Origin: Candidatus Caenarcanales bacterium
GTDB taxonomy: Bacteria > Cyanobacteriota > Vampirovibrionia > LMEP-6097
DNA: 64,000 nt
NCBI GenBank assembly: GCA_013216135.1
Contig: JABSOS010000013.1
Coordinates: forward strand, 26,232-90,231
Reading direction: 5' to 3'
This document shows, piece by piece, positions 52,025 through 60,869 of the stretch; position 1 is the stretch's first letter; every line of letters starts with the position of its first letter. Both the position numbers and the translations under genes were made by a program. Under the pieces are notes generated by a model. The model was not told the origin of the DNA. It made no database searches and was given only the letters and a program-made list of their open reading frames with translations.

Positions 52025-53906
52025 CTATATTACCAGACTCAATCTTTTCAAAAATCAACTGTTTATCGAGTCTGTCACCAAATTCATCAAAAGAAATATC
52101 ATTATCCCAAATATCAAATGAAATCTCATGTAAAGCATTAGCAAGACTATAATAAGAGCCTTTGTAGTATTGCTTTAATGCTTCAAAGAGCATCTTACTG
52201 GCAAAATAACTGTTGACTGAAACATATGGAATAAACTCTGGAGTAGTTTTAAGGATTTTATCCTTAAACTTATGAAAATATACATTGTCTTTTGCCATAT
52301 ATTTTGAAGTAAGCGTATAAGCGTTACTACTCAATAATCCGGCTTTTTTAATAATTTGCTCAGTATCATGAGAAGTGGCAATAACCGTTACATCAGATTT
52401 ATTATTTACAGCTAAGTCAATCAATATCTGCCCAGGGTCATGTTCAGGTCCTAGGAGAACCATAATATTAAAATCTCCTCTTCCTAGTAAAGAATAATAA
52501 GTTTTAGTTTTAGGTTCGATTGCTTGAATATCACAGTATACATCTTTCGGTAAATGGTTAAATATTAAAGCACTTAAATTTGTCGATGATAATCCACCAT
52601 TGTGTGATATTAGAACCCGCTTCTCATTACTTTTAGGAATATAGTTAACTAGATCAGCTATTTTTTTAGCTTGCATAGAATCTATAGAAGCTATTCTGAA
52701 CAAGTAACCTTGGTTATTAGACTGTTTTGTAAATCCAGAATGTATCACGGTTGGACTAATCTGTACTATTTCATGACTTTGATAAATATTTGATGTAGCT
52801 ATTGTAGCTTCAGAACCTAAATGGCCAATAACAGCATCAACGTCCTTCGCAATAAACTCTTTTGCACAGGAGATAGCCTTAACCCCATCTTCGATGTTAG
52901 CCTCATCATCACAAATCACAAGCTCTATATCTCTTCCTAAGATCCCACCGCTTTCTTCAAACTCTTCTTTTGCAATCTTCACAGCTTCGATTACTGCTTT
53001 ACCAAACCTTGCGTAAGTCCCAGAAGTAGGAACCCCAATCCCTATCTTTACTGGAGAGTCTTCTAAACTCTCTATTGCAATTTCATTTGCAAGTGGCACC
53101 TGATAATTCTTAGACTTAATAAAAGTTCTAACCTCTCTAGTATTAAATAAAGCTATGAAGTGTTTGAATTTATTTAATTCATTCTTAGATGAGAAAAGTT
53201 CAGGTTGATAGTATAAATTTATATCTCGTTGAAATTGACTTTTAGAATCCGTTCCAAAACCATTAGTGTTAATAAAAATTCTTTTTATCGATTTCGGTGC
53301 TTTATCTAAAAATTTACTACTCGAATTAATATAGGAAATAGAATTTTTAAACTTTGTAATATTATTGATCAAATCCTCTTCATTCTTAGCCTGCACACGA
53401 GAATCAATATTAGAAACTTTAAAGTCTGGATAATTCAATAAAACATCGTCAGCAAAGGCTTCTTCATATCTTCCGATAAATAAAATAGGTTCATTGTGCC
53501 CAAACAGCTCTTTCCAATTCTGAGTACTTCCCTTTAAAATCTTCTTTAATTCATAAACATTTAAGGTATTAACTGGATTATTAGAATTTACTATCCATGA
53601 AAGTGAGTCTCTAGCGACTATCTTCTTCTTCAAAAAATCACTTTCATGAAGCATATAATCTATATTTCCGAGATAAGCATCGATATTTTTCTCTGAAATA
53701 GCATTATATGAGTCTTCTTTAGAGATAGATCTTAGATTCAGCTTATAATTTTTAAAGACATCTAATTCAAAAAGGCTTTGAAACAATTCTTGATCTTGAG
53801 AATTAACCCCGATGTTAATCTGCTTAGTTTGTGAACATGAACTTAAAGCTAAGACTGACAAAAAAACTATGAGAATAAAAATTGATTTGCTTAAGCTTCT
53901 CTCCAT
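52005..53906 (-). CDS. Fused type 2/type 1 substrate-binding lipoprotein (paralogue 2)
   Basis: 633 aa, the longest and least degenerate of the three. Lipobox L-S-S-C (Cys24). The PstS-like half (about 28-270) keeps the family segment 'NPVNTLNVYELKKILKG' and 'NWKELFG'. The LivJ-like half (about 285-633) contains 'PVKIGIGVPTSGTYARFGKAV', 'LVICDDEANIEDGVKAI', 'AVIGHLGSEATIATSNIYQ', 'QISPTVIHSGFTKQ' and 'VLLGPEHDPGQIL'. The two classes of binding fold in one chain are unusual. Ligand unknown. It converges with the 50801 gene with 20 bp overlap. Confidence 0.84.
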   Translation of the reverse strand: MERSLSKSIFILIVFLSVLALSSCSQTKQINIGVNSQDQELFQSLFELDVFKNYKLNLRSISKEDSYNAISEKNIDAYLGNIDYMLHESDFLKKKIVARDSLSWIVNSNNPVNTLNVYELKKILKGSTQNWKELFGHNEPILFIGRYEEAFADDVLLNYPDFKVSNIDSRVQAKNEEDLINNITKFKNSISYINSSSKFLDKAPKSIKRIFINTNGFGTDSKSQFQRDINLYYQPELFSSKNELNKFKHFIALFNTREVRTFIKSKNYQVPLANEIAIESLEDSPVKIGIGVPTSGTYARFGKAVIEAVKIAKEEFEESGGILGRDIELVICDDEANIEDGVKAISCAKEFIAKDVDAVIGHLGSEATIATSNIYQSHEIVQISPTVIHSGFTKQSNNQGYLFRIASIDSMQAKKIADLVNYIPKSNEKRVLISHNGGLSSTNLSALIFNHLPKDVYCDIQAIEPKTKTYYSLLGRGDFNIMVLLGPEHDPGQILIDLAVNNKSDVTVIATSHDTEQIIKKAGLLSSNAYTLTSKYMAKDNVYFHKFKDKILKTTPEFIPYVSVNSYFASKMLFEALKQYYKGSYYSLANALHEISFDIWDNDISFDEFGDRLDKQLIFEKIESGNIVRLDLD

Positions 53907-54063
53907 GTATATCTAGATATTAACTCAGAGACAGGGGTAAATATAATCAACATTTGGAATTATCTAAAATCACAACTGTAAATCAAGTCATACTTTAGGA
54001 TAATTTTCGACCTAGATCTCCAGATAAGATCAAAAAGTGCAGAAACGATATATAAATTAGATT

Positions 54064-54069
54064 TATAAT
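54064..54069 (+). promoter_or_regulatory. -10 box of the 54079 gene, consensus TATAAT
   Basis: Perfect TATAAT ending 9 nt before the ATG at 54079; no Shine-Dalgarno sequence. Confidence 0.6.
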
Positions 54070-54078
54070 TAAATTATT

Positions 54079-54540
54079 ATGTCAATAACAGGAACTCAAT
54101 TAAATATAACTCCAAGAGAAACTAGCACAAAGTCAAATGTAGAACTTAAAAAGCCTCTTGAAAATACTGCTAATAAAATAGTTAGCACAGGAGGATTAAA
54201 TACAGCACTTGCACGTCCTCAATCTAAAATTCAAAATTTAATAGATATAGCTGAAAACTTACCAGCGAGTGAGATTAAATTTACAACAATGAAACAGGAA
54301 GATTTATCTAAAAAAATAAGAATCCCTCAAAATAGTAATCTTAAAGCAGAAGATCTAACTGGTAATGTTCTGAAGTTAAATGGTGGAGTAGAAATAGCTG
54401 AAGTGAATGAGATTGTAGGCAATGGTGGTCTTGCTAATATAAAAGGCGAAGAACCTTTCCGTATAGAATCTAAAGATTACCGTGCTTTAGTTAATAATAT
54501 TGAAAATATTGCAAAGCAAAAAAATTCTGCGACTGTTTAA
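54079..54540 (+). CDS. Hypothetical protein
   Basis: 153 aa, no Cys, no signal peptide, no recognised family. The N-terminal 60 residues are polar and probably disordered; the rest has mixed helices and strands with 'DLTGNVLKLNGGVEIAEVNEIVG' as the clearest beta segment. Located between two fused binding lipoprotein genes and ended by a shared bidirectional terminator. Confidence 0.55.
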   Translation: MSITGTQLNITPRETSTKSNVELKKPLENTANKIVSTGGLNTALARPQSKIQNLIDIAENLPASEIKFTTMKQEDLSKKIRIPQNSNLKAEDLTGNVLKLNGGVEIAEVNEIVGNGGLANIKGEEPFRIESKDYRALVNNIENIAKQKNSATV

Positions 54541-54562
54541 TTAATTAACTTAATTAAATAAT

Positions 54563-54600
54563 AAAAAAGAAGCTAGTTCAATGAACTAGCTTCTTTTTTT
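54563..54600. terminator. Bidirectional Rho-independent terminator
   Basis: GAAGCTAGTTC (54569-54579) and GAACTAGCTTC (54583-54593) form a perfect 11-bp stem with a 3-nt loop, extended by A:T pairs, with poly-A on the left and poly-T on the right. It ends the 54079 gene on the plus strand and the 54614-56410 lipoprotein gene on the minus strand. Confidence 0.93.
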
Positions 54601-54613
54601 GAATCACAATACT

Positions 54614-56410
54614 CTAAATTTTCTCAAAAGCCTCACCATTAAACTTATAAAGAGCCATAGACTCATCTGCTCTATCACCTTTATCTGTAAATTCAAACTC
54701 CTCACCAAAGCTACTAAAAGTTTGTTCATGCAAAGCTTCAGCTATGCTGGAGTATGACCCTGTATAATAAGATTCCATAGAATCGAACAGAGCTCTTGCT
54801 GAAATATAAGACAGGACAGCAGCTGAGTTAAAAGATAAGTCTTTTGAAGATTTAAAGAAGTCGTTACGCAAAGCTTTAAAGTCCTGATGATTCATATTAA
54901 TTCGAGGTGCAGCTATATATAAATCCACCCCTTCAAATTTAGGGTGAGATTTAGAGTAAGGAGTATAAGTATGACTCTCAGAGATAAGAGTAATCTCCTT
55001 ATTAACTTCATTAATCGAATTAAGATACGAACTAATTTCTAAAAGATCAAATTCAGGACCTAAAACTATCAAGAGATTAAAATCCAAACCATTTAGTAAC
55101 TCATCATCTTTAAAATCCTTATCTGATAAATTCACACTATTAATAGAAATCTCTTTACTTAGATGCTCAACTCTTCTTAACTTCGAAACAATCTGTGAAA
55201 GAATGTTCTTAACATAAAGACTATCATTATGAATAACTAAAATCTTCTTCTCTTTTAACTCATCTAATTTTAATTTGAGAAGTTCATAAATGCTATCTGA
55301 ATAGTTATAGTCCATAGGGATCGTTCTGAATAAAAGTCCCCTATTATTTTCTTGGTGAGTAAAACCTGGATGAACTGCTGTAGGGCTAATTTGAACAATA
55401 TTATGTTCCTGATAAATTCCTGAAGTTGCGATACTCGCTTCAGAACCTAAATGACCAATAACAGCTTTAACACCTAATTTGACAAAGTTTTGGGCACACT
55501 TTATTGCTTTTAAAGCATCTTTTATATTCGCTTCATCATCACAGACATGAACTTCAATCTCACGCCCTTGTACGCCACCACTTTTATTTACTTTATCTGC
55601 AACTACTTTTACAGCAGCGACTACAGCTTTACCACTTTCAGCGTATTGATTTTTCAAAGGTACACCGACCCCAATTCTAATTGGTTCTTCAGCTAATTTT
55701 TCAAGCAAAAGCTCATTACTATTAGGGTTGATCATTGCAAGAGAATCTATAATCTCATGAATTTCTTTAGAGTTTAGAAGCTTAATTAAATTCCTAATCG
55801 CCTGATATTTTTCTTTTTTCCTTAAAACTGAAATCTTATAATAAAGCTTTATTTTTTTTACCAGAGGGTAATTACCAAAATCAAAATTAGATTTAATCGG
55901 AGCTATATCATTTACATAAACTATTTTCTGCTTCACCCGATCTTCATGAATACTAGATCTAATTAAAGCTAATTCTTTAGAGTTATCATTTAAAAAACTT
56001 GTCAAAGCTTCCATATCATCAAAGATTTCTACATTTAAAAGATCATCTGAGCTGTGGTAATTATGAACAGGGTTCTCAGAATTAGCAATTAATAAAAGTG
56101 CATCTTTAGCGATTAACTTTTCTCTCAAAAGTTCCTTATCATCTAACTTATTAAAATCCTCATCAGTAACATACAAATCTACAATCCCAGTCTTCAAAGC
56201 CTTTCTAGCTTGACTTGCATTAAGATCTATATAATTAAATTTAAAACCACGCTCTTTAAAAATTTCGTTTACAAAAAGCTTTTCTAGAAAAGGATTAACT
56301 TGAATTGAACTTGCGACATTGATTTCTGTAATTTGTTTTACCTCGCCGCAAGAGCTTAGCAGTAAAGCAAAAGAGCAAAAAACAAAGAAGAGAATAGAAA
56401 CCCTTTTCAT
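54614..56410 (-). CDS. Fused type 2/type 1 substrate-binding lipoprotein (paralogue 3)
   Basis: About 598 aa. ATG 56410 is chosen because it starts directly at the lipoprotein signal (KRVSILFFVF...LLSSC); the longer frame from 56443 adds 11 hydrophobic residues. The type 2-like half has 'KLIAKDALLLIANSENPVHNY'; the type 1 half has 'PIRIGVGVPLKNQYAESGKAV', 'VHVCDDEANIKDALKAI', 'AVIGHLGSEASIATSGIYQ' and 'QISPTAVHPGFTHQ'. It is closest to the 48881 paralogue (shared 'KIVYVNDIAPIKSNFDFGNYPL'-type block). Ends at the bidirectional terminator. Confidence 0.8.
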   Translation of the reverse strand: MKRVSILFFVFCSFALLLSSCGEVKQITEINVASSIQVNPFLEKLFVNEIFKERGFKFNYIDLNASQARKALKTGIVDLYVTDEDFNKLDDKELLREKLIAKDALLLIANSENPVHNYHSSDDLLNVEIFDDMEALTSFLNDNSKELALIRSSIHEDRVKQKIVYVNDIAPIKSNFDFGNYPLVKKIKLYYKISVLRKKEKYQAIRNLIKLLNSKEIHEIIDSLAMINPNSNELLLEKLAEEPIRIGVGVPLKNQYAESGKAVVAAVKVVADKVNKSGGVQGREIEVHVCDDEANIKDALKAIKCAQNFVKLGVKAVIGHLGSEASIATSGIYQEHNIVQISPTAVHPGFTHQENNRGLLFRTIPMDYNYSDSIYELLKLKLDELKEKKILVIHNDSLYVKNILSQIVSKLRRVEHLSKEISINSVNLSDKDFKDDELLNGLDFNLLIVLGPEFDLLEISSYLNSINEVNKEITLISESHTYTPYSKSHPKFEGVDLYIAAPRINMNHQDFKALRNDFFKSSKDLSFNSAAVLSYISARALFDSMESYYTGSYSSIAEALHEQTFSSFGEEFEFTDKGDRADESMALYKFNGEAFEKI

Positions 56411-56460
56411 GAAAATTTGATACAAATACAACAACACCAGCACTTATAATTCTAGCACCG

Positions 56461-56466
56461 TATAAT
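56461..56466 (+). promoter_or_regulatory. -10 box, TATAAT, of the aldolase-like gene (leaderless)
   Basis: Perfect TATAAT ending 7 nt before ATG 56474; no Shine-Dalgarno possible in the gap. Confidence 0.68.
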
Positions 56467-56473
56467 ATTAACT

Positions 56474-57280
56474 ATGCTGAAAAATGATGAAATATTAGAA
56501 CGTGTTAGCGTCGGTGAAAATCTAGATAACAGCGCTATTAAAAGACCTGAGTTCTCAAGCCCCGAAGAAGAAAGAACTTATATTAAACAAAGATTGGTAG
56601 CTTCGTTTAGATTGTTTGCTCACTATGGTTTTGATGCAGGTGTAGCTGGACACATAAGTGTGCGTGACCCAGAGTTTAAAGATAGTTTCTGGGTAAATCC
56701 CATGTCAGTTCATTTTTCTCAAATCAAAATCTCTGACTTAGTCAGAGTAAATCACGATGGCGATATCGTTGAAGGTAATAAAGTTATTAATAAAGCAGCT
56801 TTTGCAATTCATTCTAGAATTCATGCTTTAAGACCAGATATCAACGCAGCTGCTCATGCACATTCTGAACATGGTAGAACTTGGTCAAGTTTAGGAAGAT
56901 TCTTAGATCCTATCAGTCAAGATTCTTGTACTTTTTATAAAAACCAAGTCATCTATGAAAAATATTTAGGAATTGTTGAAGACTGCTCAGAAGGAGATGA
57001 AATTGCAAACTTACTAGGAGAGAATGAAACAGTAATTTTACAAAACCATGGTTTGCTTACTACAGGAAAATTCGTTGAAGCTGCAGCTTGGCTTTTTATC
57101 CTTATGGATAGCTGTTGTAAATCTCAACTAATGGCAGAAGCTGTCGCTAAACCTATTATAATTCCCCACGAATCAGCTCTAAAAGCAAAGAACTATATAG
57201 TAAATGATGTGGTTCACTTTGCTAATTTTCAACCGCTTTATCAGATGATTACTGAAAAAGAGCCTGATATGTTTGAATAA
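56474..57280 (+). CDS. Class II aldolase/adducin-family protein
   Basis: 268 aa. 'FRLFAHYGFDAGVAGHISVRDPE' and 'FWVNPMSVHFSQI' match the sugar-phosphate/substrate-binding start; the zinc ligands are the three His of 'AAHAHSEHG' region and the His of 'ILQNHGLLTTG'. The family includes fuculose-1-phosphate aldolase, ribulose-5-phosphate epimerase and decarboxylases; the exact substrate is not evident. It closely resembles the stand-alone class II aldolase proteins of about 260 aa found in many bacteria. Confidence 0.85.
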   Translation: MLKNDEILERVSVGENLDNSAIKRPEFSSPEEERTYIKQRLVASFRLFAHYGFDAGVAGHISVRDPEFKDSFWVNPMSVHFSQIKISDLVRVNHDGDIVEGNKVINKAAFAIHSRIHALRPDINAAAHAHSEHGRTWSSLGRFLDPISQDSCTFYKNQVIYEKYLGIVEDCSEGDEIANLLGENETVILQNHGLLTTGKFVEAAAWLFILMDSCCKSQLMAEAVAKPIIIPHESALKAKNYIVNDVVHFANFQPLYQMITEKEPDMFE

Positions 57281-57333
57281 AGATCAAAAATTAAATCAAA
57301 ATAACACTCACTCATCACTCAAAATAATTGTAG

Positions 57334-57339
57334 TAAAAT
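57334..57339 (+). promoter_or_regulatory. -10 box of the 57348 gene (leaderless)
   Basis: TAAAAT ending 8 nt before ATG 57348. This box would be inside the frame if translation began at 57273, supporting the later start. Confidence 0.58.
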
Positions 57340-57347
57340 TCTCCTAC

Positions 57348-57818
57348 ATGAAGACTGGACAATATAACTCTGATCTTAAAAATACAAAGAAAACAACTCA
57401 AGAAGAAGATAATAAAACTGCTCAAAAAAAATTGCAAGCTTTTTATCAAGCATGGAGTAAAAAAACAACATCAAAAGATAGATTATTAGAACTTCTCAAA
57501 TATATAAGTAAAACAGATAATAGTATGATCACTAAAGTAAAAAAAGATAAAAGTCATAAAGAATCAAAAAATTTTGAATTATCTATAAATTTAAGTAATT
57601 CAAAGAATATTATACTTAGTGGTAAAGCTGGTTTAACTGCTAACAACAAACCAATGCTAATGCTCTTTTATGAAAACAGAACTGACGATCCTTTAAAGAT
57701 CGTACCCAAAAACAAAGCAAACCCTTTATCTGACAGCTATACTATAGCCATTTTTAACACTGAAGATGAACAAACAGTTTATAAAGATTTTCTAGCTGAA
57801 CTAGATAAAAAACTTTAA
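57348..57818 (+). CDS. Hypothetical protein
   Basis: About 156 aa, Lys-rich, no Cys or signal peptide, no recognised family. N-terminal 40 residues are polar; the middle helix 'LQAFYQAWSKKTTSKDRLLELLKYI' and C-terminal strands 'NIILSGKAGLTANNKPMLMLFYEN' and 'SYTIAIFNTEDEQTV' suggest a small alpha/beta domain. The start was placed at ATG 57348 by the leaderless promoter signal. Confidence 0.55.
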   Translation: MKTGQYNSDLKNTKKTTQEEDNKTAQKKLQAFYQAWSKKTTSKDRLLELLKYISKTDNSMITKVKKDKSHKESKNFELSINLSNSKNIILSGKAGLTANNKPMLMLFYENRTDDPLKIVPKNKANPLSDSYTIAIFNTEDEQTVYKDFLAELDKKL

Positions 57819-57839
57819 AAATTTTCATATTAGGACTGC

Positions 57840-57845
57840 TAAAAT
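57840..57845 (+). promoter_or_regulatory. -10 box of gloA (leaderless)
   Basis: TAAAAT ending 7 nt before ATG 57853, with no Shine-Dalgarno. Confidence 0.6.
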
Positions 57846-57852
57846 CTACTCT

Positions 57853-58254
57853 ATGCGTTTACTCCACACCATGCTTAGAGTCAAAGACTTGGAAAAATCT
57901 AAAGCTTTCTACACTGAAATCTTAGGAATGAAAGTTCTAAGAGAAAAAGAATACCCTAGTGGTGAATTCACTTTATGTTTTTTAGGCTACGGTGACGAGA
58001 GTGACAATACCGTTTTAGAACTAACTTATAACTGGGGTAAACACGAGTATGAACTAGGGAATGCCTATGGACACATCGCAATAGAAGTAGAAGATGTCTA
58101 TAAAGCATGCGATGCAATCCGTGAAAAAGGTTGTGAAATTACTAGAGAAGCAGGTCCTATGAAACATGGAACCACAATTCTAGCCTTCGTAAAAGATCCA
58201 GACGGTTACTCCATAGAGCTGTTAGGCTCCAAGAAACTTACCACAGCACAGTAA
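57853..58254 (+). CDS. gloA: Glyoxalase I (lactoylglutathione lyase)
   Basis: 133 aa, two betaalphabetabetabeta modules. All four metal ligands of the E. coli enzyme are at the same positions: His5, Glu56, His74 and Glu122. The short GloA-type length suggests a Ni/Co-dependent enzyme. It isomerises the hemithioacetal of methylglyoxal and glutathione (or another thiol), detoxifying a glycolytic by-product. gloB is not in the window. Confidence 0.95.
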   Translation: MRLLHTMLRVKDLEKSKAFYTEILGMKVLREKEYPSGEFTLCFLGYGDESDNTVLELTYNWGKHEYELGNAYGHIAIEVEDVYKACDAIREKGCEITREAGPMKHGTTILAFVKDPDGYSIELLGSKKLTTAQ

Positions 58255-58274
58255 GAAATATATTTTCCCCACCA

Positions 58275-58347
58275 GAAGATTGATGTATTTGCTGCGAGCT
58301 TAGGGACCCAGCTTCGCTGGGGCGCAGCAGCAAGTGCATCAATCTTC
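58275..58347. repeat. Branched stem-loop between gloA and the VKOR gene
   Basis: GAAGATTGATG (58275-58285) and CATCAATCTTC (58337-58347) are perfect 11-bp inverted repeats. Nested inside are GCTGCG (58291-58296) with CGCAGC (58323-58328), and CCAGC (58308-58312) with GCTGG (58316-58320) around a TTC loop. The right arm runs into the last codons of the VKOR gene. It lacks a U-tract, so it may be a repeat element or structured RNA rather than a simple terminator. Confidence 0.6.
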
Positions 58348-58819
58348 AATCGTTATCTATGTATCTAGTTTTGTAATAAATGAAGTAGTAAGCTGCAAAT
58401 ATAAATGTAGTTATGTGAGATAGCATACAAAACTTACAAATCAATTCAAGCTTAAAATACATCAGATAAATAAAAACCACAGCGAAAACTACACAAGTAA
58501 TTAAAAGAAGCTCAAAATTTTGCTCAACTTTTTTATTACTTGAATCACTTAAATATAATCTTATAAATAAAACAGTAAGAACAATAAAAGCAAATAAGCC
58601 ATAAATAGGTGTCGGTATCCCAAATATCATGGCAAATTTAGATAACATCACAGCATCACAATCTGTCGTGCAGGCTAAACCATTAATATCTGTTAATATA
58701 TCGCGAAAATAATAAAAATTAATATATTTATAGCTTAAAACCGCACTATTAATGATTAAGACCCCTAATAACATAAAGGGAATGAGAGGCATTTTTTTAT
58801 TTTCTGGAGAGTTCGACAT
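58346..58819 (-). CDS. VKOR-family integral membrane oxidoreductase
   Basis: 157 aa with four or five membrane helices. The first Cys pair is in 'LACTTDCDAV', and the active CxxC is 'ICKFCMLSH' before the last helix. Vitamin K epoxide reductase homologues in bacteria re-oxidise periplasmic thioredoxin-like oxidants using quinone. Here the thioredoxin domain is not fused; a separate Trx-like lipoprotein is encoded divergently 21 bp away, the expected partner. The -10 box TATGAT (58831-58836 on the minus strand) overlaps the partner's -10 box. Confidence 0.85.
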   Translation of the reverse strand: MSNSPENKKMPLIPFMLLGVLIINSAVLSYKYINFYYFRDILTDINGLACTTDCDAVMLSKFAMIFGIPTPIYGLFAFIVLTVLFIRLYLSDSSNKKVEQNFELLLITCVVFAVVFIYLMYFKLELICKFCMLSHITTFIFAAYYFIYYKTRYIDND

Positions 58820-58826
58820 AATGTTG

Positions 58827-58836
58827 TAAAATCATA
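58827..58836. promoter_or_regulatory. Overlapping divergent -10 boxes
   Basis: TAAAAT at 58827-58832 (plus strand) ends 8 nt before ATG 58841, and TATGAT at 58831-58836 (minus strand) ends 11 nt before the ATG at 58819. The two boxes share two bases, so the promoters are mutually exclusive for polymerase occupancy. Confidence 0.55.
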
Positions 58837-58840
58837 GCTA

Positions 58841-59518
58841 ATGAGACTAACATTAGCCCTACTAGTACTAATCATCGCGCAATCTTGCTCATCTATCAAG
58901 AGCAGCACGAAAGAAAGCGCAAAAGCCCCTACAAAAGCAGGTGAGCATGCAGCAAAAACCGTAGAAAGTAGATTTAAGGAAGGGGATAAATTAAAAAGCT
59001 ACTTTAATGGTGTTAAGGTTCAAACCTTAGAGGGTGAAAAGAAAAAGCTCAACCAGTTTTTCAAAAAAGAAAACAATAATATTTTAATTGCAGTAAAACC
59101 TCATTGCATTTTCTGTGAAACTTTCCTTGCAAGCTTAGTAAGTAATATTAAGAACAAAGAAATATTAAAATCTGGCAAAAAATTAGGAAATGACACTCCA
59201 CAACCAGTTGATATTAATTCAAATATTATTTTCTTTACTGACGCAAAACACTCTAGCCTAGAAGAATTTAAAGCTAAAGCAAATGACTTTAAAGATTTTT
59301 CTGCTACATGGGTTTATGACTATAACAACAAACTTAGCAACGATTTTGCAGTAACAGCTTTCCCTCGATTTTTAGTTTTAGATTCAGGTTTTAAATTAAC
59401 CACTGATAAAAGAGGACTAGTAGCTCCAGAGAACCCAGAAGAGTTAAGAGGTTTAGAGGTACCAGTTGTTTTAAGAAAAATCTGTGAAACTACAGTTGCT
59501 TGGCTTGCAGATAAATAA
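58841..59518 (+). CDS. Thioredoxin-like lipoprotein, likely VKOR partner
   Basis: 225 aa. Short signal with 'LLVLIIAQSC', a lipobox-like end with Cys16. A disordered Lys/Ala/Ser linker follows, then a thioredoxin-fold domain with the CxxC motif in 'KPHCIFCETFLA' and a cis-Pro candidate in 'VTAFPRFLVL'. It would introduce or shuffle disulfide bonds outside the cytoplasm, being oxidised by the VKOR protein encoded divergently. TAAAAT 8 nt upstream of the ATG; no Shine-Dalgarno. Confidence 0.78.
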   Translation: MRLTLALLVLIIAQSCSSIKSSTKESAKAPTKAGEHAAKTVESRFKEGDKLKSYFNGVKVQTLEGEKKKLNQFFKKENNNILIAVKPHCIFCETFLASLVSNIKNKEILKSGKKLGNDTPQPVDINSNIIFFTDAKHSSLEEFKAKANDFKDFSATWVYDYNNKLSNDFAVTAFPRFLVLDSGFKLTTDKRGLVAPENPEELRGLEVPVVLRKICETTVAWLADK

Positions 59519-59536
59519 ATTATATAAGGAGAAATT

Positions 59537-60856
59537 ATGATAAAAACAATAGCTGACTTAAGAGACGATTTATTAAAATCAAGAAAAGTAATAGTAAGAG
59601 TTGACTTCAATGTCCCTCAGGATAAGAGTTTAAACATAACCGATGATTCTAGAATCCAAGCAGCACTTCCTACTATTAACTACCTAAAAGAGAAAGGTGC
59701 AAGAATCATTTTAGTAACTCATTTAGGTAGACCTAAAACTGGTCCAGAAGACAAATTCAGATTAGATCCAGTTGCTGAGCACCTTAGTAAATTAATCGGG
59801 CAGCCAGTTCTTAAATTAGATGACTCAATCGGTGCTCCAGTAGAAGCTAAAGTAAACTCTCTTCAAGACGGACAGGTAGCTCTTTTAGAAAATATACGTT
59901 TCTATAAAGAAGAAACTGACAATGATCAAGATTTCTGTAAAAAACTTGCAAGCCTTGCTGATCTTTATGTAAATGATGCTTTTGGTACAGCTCACAGAGC
60001 GCACGCTAGTACTGCTGGTATCGCAAGTTACCTAAATCCTTCTGTAGCTGGATTCTTAATCGAGAAAGAAGTTAAAATGCTTGGAAGTAAATTAGAAAAC
60101 CCTGAAAGACCTTTCACTGCAATCATCGGTGGTTCTAAAGTAAGTTCTAAAATTGAAGTTTTAACTTCACTTGTAAAAAAAGTTGATACTTTAATCATAG
60201 GTGGCGGTATGGCATATACTTTCTTAAAAGCGAAAGGCGCTAATATTGGACAAAGCATCTGTGAAGACGCGCAGCTAGATATCGCTCGTCACATCATGAA
60301 CTTAGCTGATGAAAACAACACTGCACTATTACTTCCAGAAGACGTAGTAGCAACTCCATCTATAGATGGTAACGGTGAAGAAGTTAATGTCTTCGACAAA
60401 TACTCTCCAGAAGACAAATTTGAAATTCAGGTTATGCCAGCAAATGATATTCCAAACGGATGGCAAGGAATGGACATCGGTCCTAATACTAGACAAAAGT
60501 ATGCAAACCTTGTAAGCCAGTCTAAGACTATCTTATGGAATGGACCTGTAGGTGTATTTGAATACACTATGCTTGAAGAAGGGACTAAAGCTATAGCAGT
60601 TGCCCTTAAACAATTAACTGAAAAAGGTGGAGCTACTATCGTAGGTGGTGGTGACTCAGTTGCTGCTATTGAGAAGTTTGGTTTTGAAAAATCTCAATTC
60701 ACCCACATAAGTACTGGTGGTGGAGCTTCTTTAGAGTTCTTAGAGGGTAAGATTCTTCCAGGAATCGACTGTTTAGATAAAAAAGAAGATGAAGGTGAAG
60801 TTATTGAAATCAAGCCTGCAAAGTCTTTTAAGGAAGAATTAGAAAGCTTAAGATAG
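59537..60856 (+). CDS. pgk: Phosphoglycerate kinase
   Basis: 439 aa. 'RVDFNVPQDK', 'ILVTHLGRPK', 'LLENIRFYKEE', 'YVNDAFGTAHRAHAST', the ATP-site 'GGSKVSSKI', 'GGGMAYTFLKA', and 'GGGDSVAAIEKFGF' are all present. It transfers phosphate from 1,3-bisphosphoglycerate to ADP. It is about 40 residues longer than most PGKs because of an acidic C-terminal tail after 'LEFLEGKILPGI'. An exact AAGGAG lies 8 nt before the ATG, unlike the leaderless neighbours, and murJ follows 13 bp downstream. Confidence 0.97.
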   Translation: MIKTIADLRDDLLKSRKVIVRVDFNVPQDKSLNITDDSRIQAALPTINYLKEKGARIILVTHLGRPKTGPEDKFRLDPVAEHLSKLIGQPVLKLDDSIGAPVEAKVNSLQDGQVALLENIRFYKEETDNDQDFCKKLASLADLYVNDAFGTAHRAHASTAGIASYLNPSVAGFLIEKEVKMLGSKLENPERPFTAIIGGSKVSSKIEVLTSLVKKVDTLIIGGGMAYTFLKAKGANIGQSICEDAQLDIARHIMNLADENNTALLLPEDVVATPSIDGNGEEVNVFDKYSPEDKFEIQVMPANDIPNGWQGMDIGPNTRQKYANLVSQSKTILWNGPVGVFEYTMLEEGTKAIAVALKQLTEKGGATIVGGGDSVAAIEKFGFEKSQFTHISTGGGASLEFLEGKILPGIDCLDKKEDEGEVIEIKPAKSFKEELESLR

Positions 60857-60869
60857 TTTCGAGCTAGAA

